The notes under the pieces: generated by a model
Told to the model about the DNA's origin: nothing
Databases searched by the model: none
Seen by the model: the letters and a program-made list of their open reading frames with translations, nothing else
Shown here: piece after piece, positions 13,040-23,786 of the stretch
How the letters are laid out: the number at the start of each line of letters is the position of its first letter
Numbering within the stretch: position 1 is the first letter of the stretch
Program-made: the position numbers and the translations under genes
Source of the DNA: Artemisia argyi
Lineage: Eukaryota; Streptophyta; Magnoliopsida; Asterales; Asteraceae
Direction: 5' to 3'
Length of the DNA: 64,000 nt
Assembly: GCA_030686995.1 (NCBI GenBank)
Contig: CM060704.1
Span: forward strand, 116,724,042 to 116,788,041

Positions 13040-13365
13040 TAAAAGTTATTAAAAAACATGGAGACTTATAATTTTATACTTAACCACTAAGGTTTTATTA
13101 ATTGCCTCCTCTTTTCTTAAGTTTTTATTTTCATAAATTTGACACCTATATTTTTATGTGTTTTTTTTATCAATCAAATTCTCCACCAAATTTATTAAAG
13201 TTTGACCAAAATCAATTCAATTTTGACTTTTTATTGGCCAATCATATTGCTTGATTTTGCTTATGTGTCAAAATCGAGCTCTCCTATTGGTCCAATTTTT
13301 TTTTCAATGAGAAGAGTTTTGCAAAAACACTCCGAAATGATGTAATTCTTGTATTATATAAAAGA
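10572..13365 (-). mobile_element. Helitron (2.8 kb, non-autonomous)
   Basis: Read on the minus strand, the element ends in hairpin CCTGTGC-GT-GCACAGG (10584-10599), an 8-nt spacer, then CTAG at 10572-10575, and starts TCTTTTATATAATACAAG at 13365. The host A (10571) and T (13366) flank it, the usual AT target. The 3' hairpin plus CTRR end and TC start are the diagnostic Helitron features. No Rep/helicase frame is visible. The right part has several homopolymer runs, including a T run at about 13002-13037. It interrupts the leader/gag region of copia F. Confidence 0.75.
11254..11526 (+). other. unidentified open frame inside the Helitron
   Basis: An open stretch of about 90 codons without an obvious ATG, containing 'NATFFTIGLNHQGNTHPYFR' and later 'LLSFINSIKDKLHSEKNF'. 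The amino-acid composition looks protein-like compared with the AT-rich noise around it, and it is unrelated to the retroelement domains I recognise. Helitrons often carry captured exon fragments, so this could be one. I cannot name a source gene. Confidence 0.3.
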
Positions 13366-13534
13366 TTTAAGATTCATGACCTATGTTCATGTTTTACATG
13401 AAAAAAAAGCAAGTAGTATTCTCAAATATCTCGCTTTGATTGTATGCACTTCAAGCTACATAAAAAAAAATATAAGTGAGTTCGGTCTCACAATTTCAGT
13501 GTTAGATCCGAATTAAAAAAGAAAATATATAACG

Positions 13535-13617
13535 GTGAAAGATCCGTTAAATGTATGTCATAATCTAAAAGAAAGACTTGACCATCATAAGCAAGAGATT
13601 CTTGCAAATGCGAGCAC
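13535..13617 (+). pseudogene. copia gag remnant (element F)
   Basis: The plus frame reads 'KDPLNVCHNLKERLDHHKQE', matching the copia gag pattern 'KDPx.LW..LKERFDHQKE' that I know from TNT-like polyproteins. Just downstream, 'YRERCFDIKEM' and degenerate repeats of a roughly 50-bp unit ('ccattccctcaagtgaatgtgat') fall in the expected post-gag position. Stops and frameshifts are frequent. Confidence 0.6.
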
Positions 13618-15078
13618 ATTTTTTCGCAATATTAAATAGTACATCTGAATGATGAAAAGAAAAAATGCGATGAGATGGTTAATGCCTCGAATATACTCAT
13701 ATATCGAGAACGATGCTTTGATATAAAAGAAATGGGCATGTTTGAACAAACACGATAAACCCGTTTACTAAATTTGCTCTATATTGTCGTGTTAAAAGAA
13801 ACTGGTTGGCAACCTCAAGTTGCAACATAAAAATCTCCATTCTTTTAAGTGAATGTGATGAAGTGATCAACATAAAGAAGTCCATTCCCTCAAGTGAATG
13901 TGATAGAAAGAGTCAACATAAGATCTCGATTCCATCAGGTGAATGCGATCAATGAAAAATGAAAAGTGGCAAAATAAGAATGGAGCAAGTAAAAATGTCA
14001 TGTATGAAAAATATAAGTGTGTCAAATGTATTACACATTATCTTCATAGACGTAAGCATCTATGCTAATAATACATGAATGCTCCGTAAAGCAAATAAAA
14101 ACTTGTTACGAGGAATGAAATTTCATATTAATGATGCATTATATTCTCTTGCATCTTCCTCGAGTAGCCATAATATAAGTTTATGAGCTATAATTATAAT
14201 ATTTTTGGCATGACTGGTTACACCATCCAGAGTCATTAATGATGCGAAACTGTAGAAGAATAACATTCTTCATTATAAATGGTATTATCTCTCAAAAGAA
14301 GTTGATTATTAATCCATCAACTAGAATGGGGACTCAATTCCTCAATTTTCTGGAAGAAAACAAATGGATATATGTAAACATACAAATCCATTGTATGAAC
14401 CATTTAGAGTTTTAAAATCGATGCATTGTCTAAATGGTCATTAAATCGCAACCTCAAGTTTGCATGATTAATAGCTCAATGCAAGCCTAACATTCCAGAG
14501 TAAGTATTTCATCATGAAAATGCGATGAATTACTCCTAAAATTATCAAATGAAACTGAGAGAAAAACTTGTGTTGTTGTATAGGGCTATATTATAATATG
14601 CACAACAACAAATTAGCATCATGCCAATATGTTATTATAAATCCTCCATTTTATAATTGGTTTTGGTTATAAACCAAACATATCCTATTTTTGATTTTTT
14701 TGTGTGCAAATTACTCCACCTAAATGCACATATATGAGATATAGAAGATGGATAATTCCTTCAGGAGGAGAGAAGTAGCTGCAAATTTAGAATGAATTAT
14801 CATATTCTGTTGATCCTCGAAAGAATTTTTTTATGAATTGATTATTCAATTGATAATCTAATAGCCATAAATAAACATTGGCTAAAAGCAAAATTTCAGC
14901 TACTCATGCTCTAATTAGAAGTTATCCTCAAGGACACTATTTTATTATGACATGCCTTAAGCATGGTAGACAAATCGATTCCAAATCAAATCCTCGATGA
15001 AAAATATGGAGCATAAAAACAAGATGGTTGTTCGAGGTATAAAAGACCCCATGATAGTCTCATAAAGAGACACTAGAC

Positions 15079-15276
15079 ATGAAGGTTCCAAACGAACCTC
15101 AAATAGTTAATGAGATCTCAATAAATTCTATGATGTCTAGAATCATATGGAATCGAAACAAAATGACGCCGATAAATTTGTTTACATACAATATAGTGCT
15201 TGCTATTATGCATAATGAGGATCATAAGTCAATTATTATTCAAAAGTGCGCTCAGTTAAATGATTGGCCAACGTGA
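15079..15276 (+). pseudogene. copia pol remnant: linker between integrase and reverse transcriptase
   Basis: The translation 'KVPNEPQIVNEISINSMMSR' continues 'IIWNRNKMTPINLFTYNIVL' and ends 'KCAQLNDWPT'. This follows the family pattern 'EISI.Y....WNRN.....D.FAYNVA..I......P.S..EC..R.DWP.W' that precedes the copia RT domain. The RT itself is too decayed to read. The fragment fixes element F as Ty1/copia in plus orientation. Confidence 0.7.
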
Positions 15277-15950
15277 AAAGACGCAATCTCGTGAAAATAC
15301 GATAAGTATTGGGACATGAAGTACATACACATGAATGTGTAAATTCTATTAGGTATACATCAGTTTTTGTGCGAATGCGAAATAAGAGCTCTAAAGTTAT
15401 GTCTTTTAAGACATGAGTTGTGAATAAATAAATTCACAAAATCACAAAGTTGATTATTAAAAGGCATATTGTCTCGAGGTGGATGTAAATATCTTATTGA
15501 TATTTTACGAGACAATCAATATTGAAGTATTTAATTCGCTCAAAATGAGTTTTATTAGAGCTCTCATGAATGATCTGTAATGTCTCAAGCATGTCTTACA
15601 ACTTCAACTTCTAGATACGATTAATAAAGTTCTCAATAACTTTATTTGATAAAGTTGAGTGAATCCGTATATGGATCAAAATGATTTTGGAAGTATATTA
15701 TATAAATTGCTTTTGCACATGTCTCAAAGAAATAATTGGTCCTTAAGTACTATAAATAAGTACAATTGAGGTTTGGATGCCAATCTTGTAATTAATATAT
15801 GTCATGAGAGTGTATTTTTCTCTTTTAATATTTGTAGATGCATTGTATACTTTCCAACCAGTTGATTTGATATTAGCTTGGAAGCTACACATATATTTCG
15901 TCATTTTTGCAGGACTTATTCGTAACATTATTAATTTGATGGACTTCATT

Positions 15951-16026
15951 GTAAAGTTGTTGCCACCAAAAGTATACGAGCAACTTGTTTAGAAGATTAG
16001 CATGCGATGCTTAAAAGATATACATT
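15951..16026 (+). pseudogene. copia RNase H C-terminus remnant
   Basis: 'KLLPPKVYEQLV*KISMRCL' then 'KDIH*' matches the conserved copia pol C-terminus 'SLPTSTFEKLVHKIGMRRLKDL'. The first stop (TAG at 15990-15992) replaces a residue normally encoded there. The polypurine tract and 3' LTR follow about 140 bp later, as expected. Confidence 0.65.
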
Positions 16027-16164
16027 AAATTGAGGAGGAATATTATGCGCATTGCACTCTTTTTACCTTCATCAAGTGTTTTTATCCCAATGAGTTTTTT
16101 CTTGATAAGGTTTTTAATGAGGCGGTATATAGCGTATAATAAACAGTGAATATCCAAAGAGGAG

Positions 16165-16340
16165 TGTTGTAAATATTAATTGGCTTATGTCTATTCACAT
16201 TTATCTCTAGTGGGCTTTAGTGTTTGAGATGCTTTCATCCACTCTATATATACAATCCACTTGAAACCGTGATAATGAGTTAATAATAATTCTCTCTTCC
16301 TCCTCCCATTTTTGTATTCTTATTTACTATATTTTTAATA
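16165..16340 (+). repeat. 3' LTR of copia element F
   Basis: 176 bp, starting TGTTGTAAAT and ending TTTTTAATA, preceded by polypurine 'aaagaggag' and followed by the duplication CAAGC. Confidence 0.88.
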
Positions 16341-16345
16341 CAAGC

Positions 16346-16846
16346 AACCAAAGTTGCGTATCAAAATTATTGGAGTAGAAGACACGATCTAGCGTAGCTA
16401 TAGTAGTAATGTTATAACTTATAAACCAGATGGTTGTCAAGAATATGGTAACTATTGTATACATAAGATTCAAAGCAATATATGTTGATTTGATGTTAAA
16501 TAGCATGTATGCGCAACTTCTTAATTGAATTATCTATACTACTCATAAACATATCTATATTATTATCTCAAAATGTTTTAAGATTTTCATACATAGTTTA
16601 GTTATAAAGCTATATTTACAACAATTTAATACATAAATACATCAATCAATTCGATACATATAATTAATATTATTTTTAAAATACATACTCACTCAAAAGT
16701 ACAATTATATTACCACATAATACAATCTAATTAGAAAGCTACAAAGCTAACCATATACATTTTAAACAAATACAACTAATTAAGCTAGATCTACAATCAA
16801 TTTATGCATCAATATCTATGGATATTGACTGGTCAACACCAGTAGT
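16346..16846. other. AT-rich intergenic DNA
   Basis: No gene or repeat recognised between copia F and the Cassandra TRIM. Confidence 0.5.
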
Positions 16847-16851
16847 TAATG

Positions 16852-17442
16852 TGTAACACCCTAGGCAAATCCCACATAGGCTGTGTCCGAAAGAGATGTT
16901 GTGTTCATAAGATAACATTCACCTTACAATGACACAATGCATTTTGTGGTCTACTGAGCGTGCTTATATGAAAGTAGTACTGGTTTGGGTGACCTGCCGG
17001 GAAGTCTTCACATGAGGGCTATAAAAGTAAAGTCGTGAGCTCGCTGGCAAAACAGACAATATTGTGGTCTGAGTAGGCAGATGTTACAAGTGGTATTAGA
17101 GTTACTCCTGAGCCGTTCGAGATGATGGGGCAAACCTTATCGAGGAGATAAGTCCCTAAAGGGGTGGGGTGGTGATTGTAACTCCCTAGGCAAATCCCAC
17201 ATCGGTTGTGGCCTAGAGAGATGATGGGTTTGTAAGATAATATTCGTCTTACAATGACACAACGCGTTTTGTGGTCTACTGCGGGTAGAGTTCTTAGGAC
17301 TAACAGTTAAGTGTGCTCATGTGAAAGTAGTACTGGTTTAGGTGACCTGTCATAAAGTCTTCACATGATGACCATAAAAGCAAAGCCTTGGGCCCACAGA
17401 CAAAGCGGACAATATTATGGTCTGAGTATGCGGGATGTAACA
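16852..17442 (+). mobile_element. Cassandra TRIM retrotransposon
   Basis: A complete 591-bp miniature LTR element: LTR 16852-17088, an internal part of only 88 bp, and LTR 17177-17442, with the 5-bp duplication TAATG at 16847-16851 and 17443-17447. 'tggtattagagtt' at 17091 is an initiator-Met-type primer site. The internal part ends in 'ggggtggggtggtgat'. Both LTRs carry 5S rRNA-like text, the hallmark of Cassandra. There are no proteins, so it depends on other elements for mobility. Some differences between the LTRs indicate age. Confidence 0.88.
16957..17014 (+). ncRNA. 5S rRNA-like segment in the Cassandra 5' LTR
   Basis: 'agcgtgctt', 'gaaagtagtactgg', 'tgggtgacctgccgggaag' and 'tcttcacatga' match in order the 3' half of plant 5S rRNA (AAGCGTGCTTGGGCGAGAGTAGTAC...GGGTGACC..CGGGAAG), where the internal RNA polymerase III promoter lies. 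Cassandra is known to have acquired 5S sequence. The copy is diverged and is not a functional 5S gene. The 3' LTR has the counterpart at about 17307-17369. Confidence 0.75.
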
Positions 17443-17447
17443 TAATG

Positions 17448-18381
17448 CAATCTTTAAAACACCCCTTAATAAAGAGTATCATTAATAAAACATAATGTAC
17501 AAACCAAGCAAGCTAATAAACACTATTTTCCTAAACTTTTGAAGTAAATACTTTTGAATAATACAACTTTTTTTTGTAAATAGTTCAAACTTATGAATCA
17601 TACAAGTTCATGTCTTATGTATGAATTTTCAAAATAAAGAAAATCAGTGTTAGATAAGATATCCTCAGTGGCTATAGAATTTCAATACTTTATCTTAACG
17701 GCAATAAGATTCTTGCCAACTCTAAACCTACTGTCACTGTAAACCAAATACTAGTAATAAAAAGACATTGTTTGGTGAAAATATCAATTACGGGATACTT
17801 ATCGTCGTAATGCGCGGGCACCCTGCTAGTGGTAATAAATAGGGGTGAGCAAAACCGCCCGAGTCCCGACAATCGACCCGATCCTGACATAAACCGATAG
17901 TCCCGAAACCGAATAATAACTTCTCGGGTCGGGAGTCGGGATGGATTTTTAGCATTTTCGGGATTCGGGACGGGCTAAAAATCGACAAAATATACACATT
18001 GAGTTTTAAGTCTTCTTCTTCACCATAAACGTAGACCTCCAACCTCCATTAAAATAACTTTGAGATTTGCTTTCTATTTTCCTTCTTGAATCGCTTCTTT
18101 TTCTTTCTTCCTTCTTAATTTTGGATCTAAGGTGGTTCCTGGCCAAACTCTAAGGTAGGTCCTACTTTTTCTTATACATAACTTCTAAAACCTCCGAATT
18201 ACTAAGGTGGTTCCTGGGAACCACCTTATTATAACATAGGTCCGCCTTTGGTTATAAACTTATGTACCTCTTCAACTCCTTAAAAGAATACCCTTTTTTG
18301 CGAGTAGGCTACATGTTCCATCTTTTTTAATTTTCATCTTTTGACAGTGGTAATATAGGTCGTTGATTTTCGGGTGTTTGA
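17448..18381. other. intergenic DNA with dispersed-repeat text
   Basis: No intact gene. A GC-rich block at about 17846-17975 built from 'gggtgagcaaaaccg', 'tcccga' and 'cgggattcggg' resembles a common dispersed plant repeat, but I found no matching terminus. A strong hairpin lies at 18203-18228. Confidence 0.45.
18203..18228. repeat. perfect 12-bp inverted repeat with 2-nt loop
   Basis: TAAGGTGGTTCC-tg-GGAACCACCTTA. A related 'aaggtggttcctgg' also lies at about 18130, so this is probably part of a small foldback repeat. Confidence 0.7.
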
Positions 18382-18390
18382 TTCTTTATA

Positions 18391-19421
18391 GAGTAAATGT
18401 CATTTTTCGTCCCTGTGGTTTACTGGGTCAATCAAGAATCGTCCCTGCCGTTAAATTTTGTCGGGTTTGGTCCCCATGGTTTACAACCCATACGGGTTTG
18501 GTCCCTTGACCGTAACTCCGTTAGTTTGACTGTTAAGTAGAAGGCTATTTTTGTCATTTCAATATATTTTTTTATAAACCACACTCACTCACTCACTTAT
18601 CATTCCACAAACCACACACTCACTTATCTCTCCATCTTTCTCACACTAGAATTCGGCCGGCAAGCCTGCGGTCGACCACCACGGCGTCCCCAACCTCCCC
18701 TAGGCTAACACCACAATAACCCGCAACCACTACCTAATCAAACTACCATTAACTCAAATAAAAACCCTAACCCTAAACACGATATTGAACCCAAGATCCC
18801 ATCACTGACCACCGGATCTGGTGTTGAACCACCACCGCGCTAAACCACCACCACCACCACGATCTGAACCCGCAACCACCACCAAACCAAACCACCATAA
18901 ACCGAACCACTAAAGGATCTGACACATTGTTTATTTAGTTTTTTTTAGATCTTGAAAATAGATGGTGTTTTTTCAAATCTTGAAAATAGATCCGCTCCTC
19001 AGTTCGTTTTTGGGTTTATTGGGTTATTCGGTTCATGTTCTTAAGCTCTTTGTTCATTTAAAAGTCGTGTAAATATATTGGATTTTTGTAAATATTAAAG
19101 TTGTTGATATTGGGTTGTAAGATGATGAAAGGATTTTTGTTGCAACTTTTTGTGTAAAACATGAAACAAATGAGAGTTACATGATCTTGTTTCTGGAAAT
19201 TAATATGAAGATATGGTTGAAGATATATATATGTTTGTGATTTTGGAATAGATGTTTTTTTTTTTTTCTTTTTAATATGGTTTTTAGTTTTTCTGGGAAT
19301 TAGGAAGATATATGGTTTGTGCTATGAAAGATTATAAAATTTATATGGATTCTAAAAAATAAAAGATATACGTTTTTTTTTTTTTTTTAATGTGAGATTA
19401 GGATTAAAGTAAAGTGATGTT

Positions 19422-19501
<80 letters not shown>

Positions 19502-19663
19502 GGGTGTTTTGTCATTTTACATGGTCAACTGACGGATAAGTTGGTCAAGGGACCAAACCCGTATGGGTTGTAAACCATGGGGACCAAACCTGACGAAATT
19601 TAACGGTAGGGACGATTTTTGATTGACCCGGCAAACCACAGGGACGAAAAATGACATTTACTC
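18391..19663. mobile_element. non-autonomous MULE with about 120-bp TIRs
   Basis: TTCTTTATA is duplicated at 18382-18390 and 19664-19672, a 9-bp target duplication. The element starts GAGTAAATGTCATTTTTCG and ends with its complement. The inverted repeat stays easily readable for about 121 bp (18391-18511 against 19543-19663) with few mismatches. Long TIRs plus a 9-bp duplication are diagnostic of Mutator-like elements. The interior has a CACC-rich segment (about 18640-18910) and a trinucleotide repeat but no transposase. Confidence 0.9.
19422..19501. repeat. (TAA)n microsatellite
   Basis: About 26 near-perfect trinucleotide units inside the MULE, just before its right TIR. Confidence 0.95.
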
Positions 19664-19672
19664 TTCTTTATA

Positions 19673-20041
19673 TTATAAATTGATGACGTGAAACTCAAGT
19701 GAGTTGCTTTGACATTTGATCTTCCAAATTTGAAAACACTTTCTCATCATATGACAAAAAAGCTAAAACTAAAGAATGAGGATGTAGGTAATTCAAAAAA
19801 ATTAAAAACAAAACTCATAAATGCTTACTGATCTAAAGGATCCGATAAATCTGAAGGACCAAACCTAACTAAATCATAATTATGTGCCGCTATAAAATCT
19901 CGTTGTTATGCACGGGTATTGTATAGTTAAAAAGAAATAGAGGAAAAATATTGAAAGCTCAAAAGCACTTGTTAAATCTGAAGTATCAGACAAATGTGAA
20001 GGACCCAGCCTCCACTTTAAGTGCAATTGTCATCACAGCTT
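19673..20041. other. intergenic DNA with a small internal duplication
   Basis: 'aaatctgaaggacc' near 19849 is echoed by 'gacaaatgtgaaggaccc' near 19992. No gene recognised. Confidence 0.4.
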
Positions 20042-20080
20042 TGCTCCAGGCAAGAATAGAACCCTGGTATGTAAGGTGAC
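20042..20080 (-). pseudogene. tRNA-Gly-like sequence, 3' half (split by copia E)
   Basis: Joining 20042-20080 to 48951-48982 (one copy of GTGAC removed) and reading the minus strand gives a tRNA-Gly-like molecule: 'ACACCAGTGGTCTAGTGGT' (A box), then 'GTACCATGTCACC' in the anticodon arm, then 'GGGTTCTATTC' (B-box position) and 'TGCCTGGAGCA' at the end. Plant tRNA-Gly(GCC) starts GCACCAGTGGTCTAGTGGTAGA. The anticodon stem and B box are degraded, so it is a pseudogene or SINE-like copy. Confidence 0.6.
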
Positions 20081-20803
20081 TGTTAAAAATACGTATATAA
20101 ATTAATGTGTAAATGTCTTGTATCGAACCCGATACCTCAGGATTACACACATTACAAATGAGTATTGAGAAAAAATAATAAATGTTTTATTATATTTATT
20201 ATTAGACATGAGATATTAACGACCGTTAGTACTTAACGGAAAAGGGACTAATGACCGTTAGACGAAAGAGAGAAAAAGGGTGTTTATGTAATTTGGTAAC
20301 CAAGGAAGGGTCTAGAAACCCCCTTGGGCTTGGGTCAGCCGAACACCACAAACAAGGCAACCCATTTCCTTGGCTTGATCCCTAAGCTATCCTAATTACT
20401 ATATAAACAAACCTAGGGTCATTGTTTTCATAACTTTTGTGCACACAATTATCCCTAACTTTTTCTCTCCTCTCTTTTGCTCTCAAAACCGGTCGAACAC
20501 CCCTAGATCTTTAGGGTTTCGATTTTTGGTGATCAAAAATACTTTCTTGTGTAGTTACTTGCATAACCTTAATACGGTTTAATTTGTATGTACAAGAACG
20601 GGGTAATAACTCACTATAGTTATTATCAAGAGATCGATAAACAAAACGGTAAGGGGTTTATCATAGATCTATATTTACACAAGATCAAGAATTATTGAAG
20701 TGCATCGGGTACGTTACTATTTATGTTTTAGTTAATCTTTATACGTGTTATACTTGATCCTAGCTTCCGCATATTTGTGTTATTTGATTGTCAAACTCTA
20801 ACA
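20081..20803 (+). repeat. 5' LTR of copia E
   Basis: Begins TGTTAAAAATACG and ends CAAACTCTAACA. Contains TATA-like 'ctatataaac' at 20399-20408, about 40 bp upstream of the probable transcript start. Confidence 0.9.
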
Positions 20804-21833
20804 GTGGCATCACGAGCCATGTATAACATGTAATTGATTACTAAATCGTAATAAAAATCGGATCTTTAATTGTTTTAGATACATGTTTTTGATCTAGGGT
20901 TTTTTTTCTTTAAATTTTTTATAAAAATTCGAAACCCTAACCCTAATTTTTTTTTTGGGGGGGGGGGGTCGATTTTCCATGAAACCCTAATTAGGGTTTT
21001 GTGGTTTTCTTGGATTATATGTAATCACTAGAAACCTTAGGTCATTAATCGGTTATGTGAATGTATCTTGTGACATATGTGCTAATTGTTAGGTTATATC
21101 CATGACGAAACATGCATGTTAGTCATGGATCTTGTTGTTTTTTTATTTGTCACATGTTTTAGATAGATCTAATATTGGGGAAGACTCCAATACATATATA
21201 TTAAAATCAATAAATATGCTATGTGGTGTGTACATTAGCTTTGGCCTACGCAATTGATTCGTCAATGTATGTGACTCTCTTCCATCAAGAAGAGAAGGCC
21301 TTAGTTGATTACATGCATGATTATACCTAGACTTGATTTTATTAGGATCTTTTCTAATAAGGATTGCATGTGGCTAATTGTTTCACTTTATTATTATTAG
21401 TTGTTTGTTTTCTTTGATTACTTGTTTTATTGTTAATTGTTTGACATGATGTAAGCAATAAAAGGGTGATTTTTCATAAAGAAAATAATACGGACTAATA
21501 ATTGTGAAACCCTAAGTGATAAAGATTGAATCTTGCGGAGTCTTATGTACCAACAACGGTTCGCTTCGCACGGTAATTCGCTCTAAGGCGAGACTAGCAA
21601 GATTCATACTTTATTACATGTTTTGAGATTGAATCCATAAACTTTTGCTTGATTGATGTTTTGTACAACATGCTTTTAAAAGTAACTCTTCTAAGACAAA
21701 TTCATAATCGTGATATGAAGGCTTAGAAAAGAGCCTTAGAGTCTGCCTTGGTTATCACAATCTTGAAAACGTCTTAAACGAATTTCTTTTAAAATCATTC
21801 TTGTAGAAAGTCATCTTAGGGTTTTTTAAACCT
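20804..21833 (+). other. primer site and untranslated leader of copia E
   Basis: 'gtggcatcacgagcc' at 20804 is the primer-binding site (initiator-Met-like). The rest is non-coding leader, with homopolymer T and G runs near 20950-20970 and a 10-bp stem TGAATCTTGC / GCAAGATTCA (21527-21536 and 21597-21606) that could fold around a GC-rich loop. The leader is cut off at 21834 by the Athila-family insertion. Confidence 0.65.
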
Positions 21834-22003
21834 TGATGAGGCGAAAAATGAACCACTTTTAGGGGGTCATTTAAGCCCGGAATTGAATTTATTTGATCAA
21901 ATATTGCCCTAAATCGTTCCTTTTGTGATTTTAGGTACTTTGGGAGTGAAATCTGGAAAAGGAAGCAATTCGGACGTTTTTGGAGCATAAAAGTGAAGAA
22001 AAC
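21834..22003 (+). repeat. 170-bp 5' stub of an Athila-family LTR
   Basis: Matches the first 170 bp of the LTR at 22351 nearly base for base (TGATGAGGCGAAAAATG... to 'gaagaaaac'), then switches abruptly to the element's 3' internal sequence. Confidence 0.85.
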
Positions 22004-22350
22004 TCTTTAAAAGACCTCTTTGATAGTTTATCCTAGGTGTTTACGCCATGTGGTGGAGGTTTGATCCTTTCCCAAGCCTATGGTAATCTATTTTGCTATG
22101 ACAGGTAGTGAGAGATATCTTCCGTTTCCATATTGTAATTTATACTTTATTACACCCGAGAGATGTGAGTATCTAAACACTATTTGTGAGGTGCTAGTAT
22201 ATGACCTCCGTGCTTGTCTTTGGTGTTTAGTGGAACGATTATTTGTTGTAATTACTTTTATATTAGTGTTAAATGACCCCTAACTTGTATTTTGATTAGA
22301 ATAAAAGCGCATTTGCTTGAGGACAAGCAAATCTCAAGTGTAAGAGTATA

Positions 22351-23761
22351 TGATGAGGCAAAAAATGAACCACTTTTAGGGGGTCATTTAAGCCCGGAAT
22401 TGAATTTATTTGATCAAATATTGCCCTAAATCGTTCCTTTTGTCATTTTAGGTACTTTGGGAGTGAAATCTGGAAAAGGAAGCAATTCGGACGTTTTTGG
22501 AGCATAAAAGTGAAGAAAACGCCAAAGACTTAATTTTTCATGCTGGAAACAGCGCTTGACGGCGTCAAGAGGACATCCCTGACGGCGTCAAGAGTAAATA
22601 TCATGACAGCCCAGTACAAACATGAAGGTGTCACAAGTAGAGCGTCAAGAGTTAAATGTGTGACGGCCTGCAAAAGAGGACTACATGACATCGTCAGATG
22701 TAGATCAAGGCAGTCCGAGGATTTATTTGGCTGCGAGATGACGGCGTCACACCATTGTTCTTGACGCCGTCACCCTCAAATATCTATATATAGTTTTCTA
22801 ATTTTCATTCATAAAAAAAGAGAGAAGTTTGGAGAAACCTTAAGGCCGAACCATATACGAATTTTACAGCTTTTTCAAGGGTTTTCAGCCCTTGAACCCT
22901 TACATGTGTAATTGAGATAAGTCTTCTTTTAATTCAATCAATATGTCTATGTGTTGGTTGTCTATATCTTATGCTTGTCTTGATTCCACCATGTTAGGCT
23001 AGATCTATCTTGTGTTTTCTTGGATCTAATAAAACCTAGATGTTAATTATGTGTTGATTACTTGTTTATGGTTGTATTGCATGAATGATTTCAATGTTAG
23101 GCTTAAGAAAACTGGCAGATCTCCAATTGGTAACATGCTTGAACGTCTTAGGAAACATGAACCGATGTATACTAGGTTTTATTGGTTGTATTTAATGCAT
23201 GAGTAAATTCTAATGATTCCATGTTAGGAGCTTCTTAGCCGGCTCGACATAGGAGTGAAGTAGGCACTCATAGTATTGGGGAGTTAAGTACGCCACCTCA
23301 TGAATGGTATTAAGGAATACAATCTGTCATCCACGCAACTATAAAAAGTAATTAACGTGTAAAAGGTATCTAGGGAGTAGTGAAATCTAAGTAAACACAT
23401 TTCTCCACTTATTGCTCACAACTTTAGTATAATTAGTTTAATTTCATTTTTAGTATTTTATTTTGATTGCATCTTTAGTATTGGGTTAGTTGACTAGCAA
23501 CTAATTCCGCCCAAATCATTCAAACCTGAGATTTTAATTTGCTTTCCTAAAAAATATAAAAATACAAAAAGAATCATCCCTCATCTCTAGATCTACTATT
23601 TAGGTTTTCTAATCCTAGCGACACTATTCCTAGCTGAACGATCAATCCCCCGGTACTTGTCACTATACTATACTACAACGATCAGGTACACTGCCTGGTG
23701 GGGGTTGTAAGCTTCTCAAGATCCCTTGAGAGGTAAAGCTTGGTGCAATCCCCGCACATCA
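22351..23761 (+). repeat. complete Athila-family LTR (1411 bp)
   Basis: Starts TGATGAGGC and ends CACATCA. It is preceded by the polypurine-like 'aagtgtaagagtata' and followed by a primer site, so it served as a 3' LTR for what lies left and as a 5' LTR for what lies right. U3 carries four perfect TGACGsCGTCA palindromes and TATA-like 'ctatatatag' at 22784-22793. Related LTRs are at 37197-38606 and 51829-53216 (both minus). Confidence 0.88.
22557..22772 (+). promoter_or_regulatory. TGACGsCGTCA palindrome cluster upstream of the LTR TATA box
   Basis: Perfect 11-bp sites start at 22557, 22580, 22739 and 22762, with degenerate ones between. The TATA box follows at 22784. TGACG is the core bound by plant TGA-type bZIP factors. 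That these sites are bound is an inference. Confidence 0.55.
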
Positions 23762-23763
23762 AG

Positions 23764-23786
23764 TTTTTGGCGCCGCAGCCCGGGGA
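23764..23786 (+). promoter_or_regulatory. primer-binding site of Athila-family copy B
   Basis: 'tttttggcgccgcagcccgg' two bases after the LTR closely resembles the TTTTTGGCGCCGTTGCCGGGGA site typical of Athila/Tat gypsy elements. The same site occurs on the minus strand of B' just left of 37197. Confidence 0.8.

Larger units (their letters stand above)
9235..16340 (+). mobile_element. decayed Ty1/copia element F with short LTRs
   Basis: Two 176-bp LTRs at 9235-9410 and 16165-16340 are flanked by the identical 5-bp duplication CAAGC (9230-9234 and 16341-16345). A primer-binding-like 'cgttatcagcacgaat' follows the left LTR and the polypurine 'aaagaggag' precedes the right one. Gag and pol remnants read in plus orientation at 13535-13617, 15079-15276 and 15951-16026. 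A MULE-type MITE and a Helitron are nested in the leader. Short LTRs suggest an Ale/Retrofit-like copia lineage, which is tentative. Every frame is broken, so the element is non-functional. Confidence 0.88.

Noticed and set aside
17846..17975. GC-rich 'gggtgagcaaaaccg' block resembling a dispersed hAT-type repeat end
   Set aside because: No complementary terminus or 8-bp duplication could be found within reach.
19860..19930. 'ctcgttgttatgcacgggtattgtatag' as a Helitron end
   Set aside because: It resembles the GC hairpin of such ends but has no CTRR terminus and no convincing stem.
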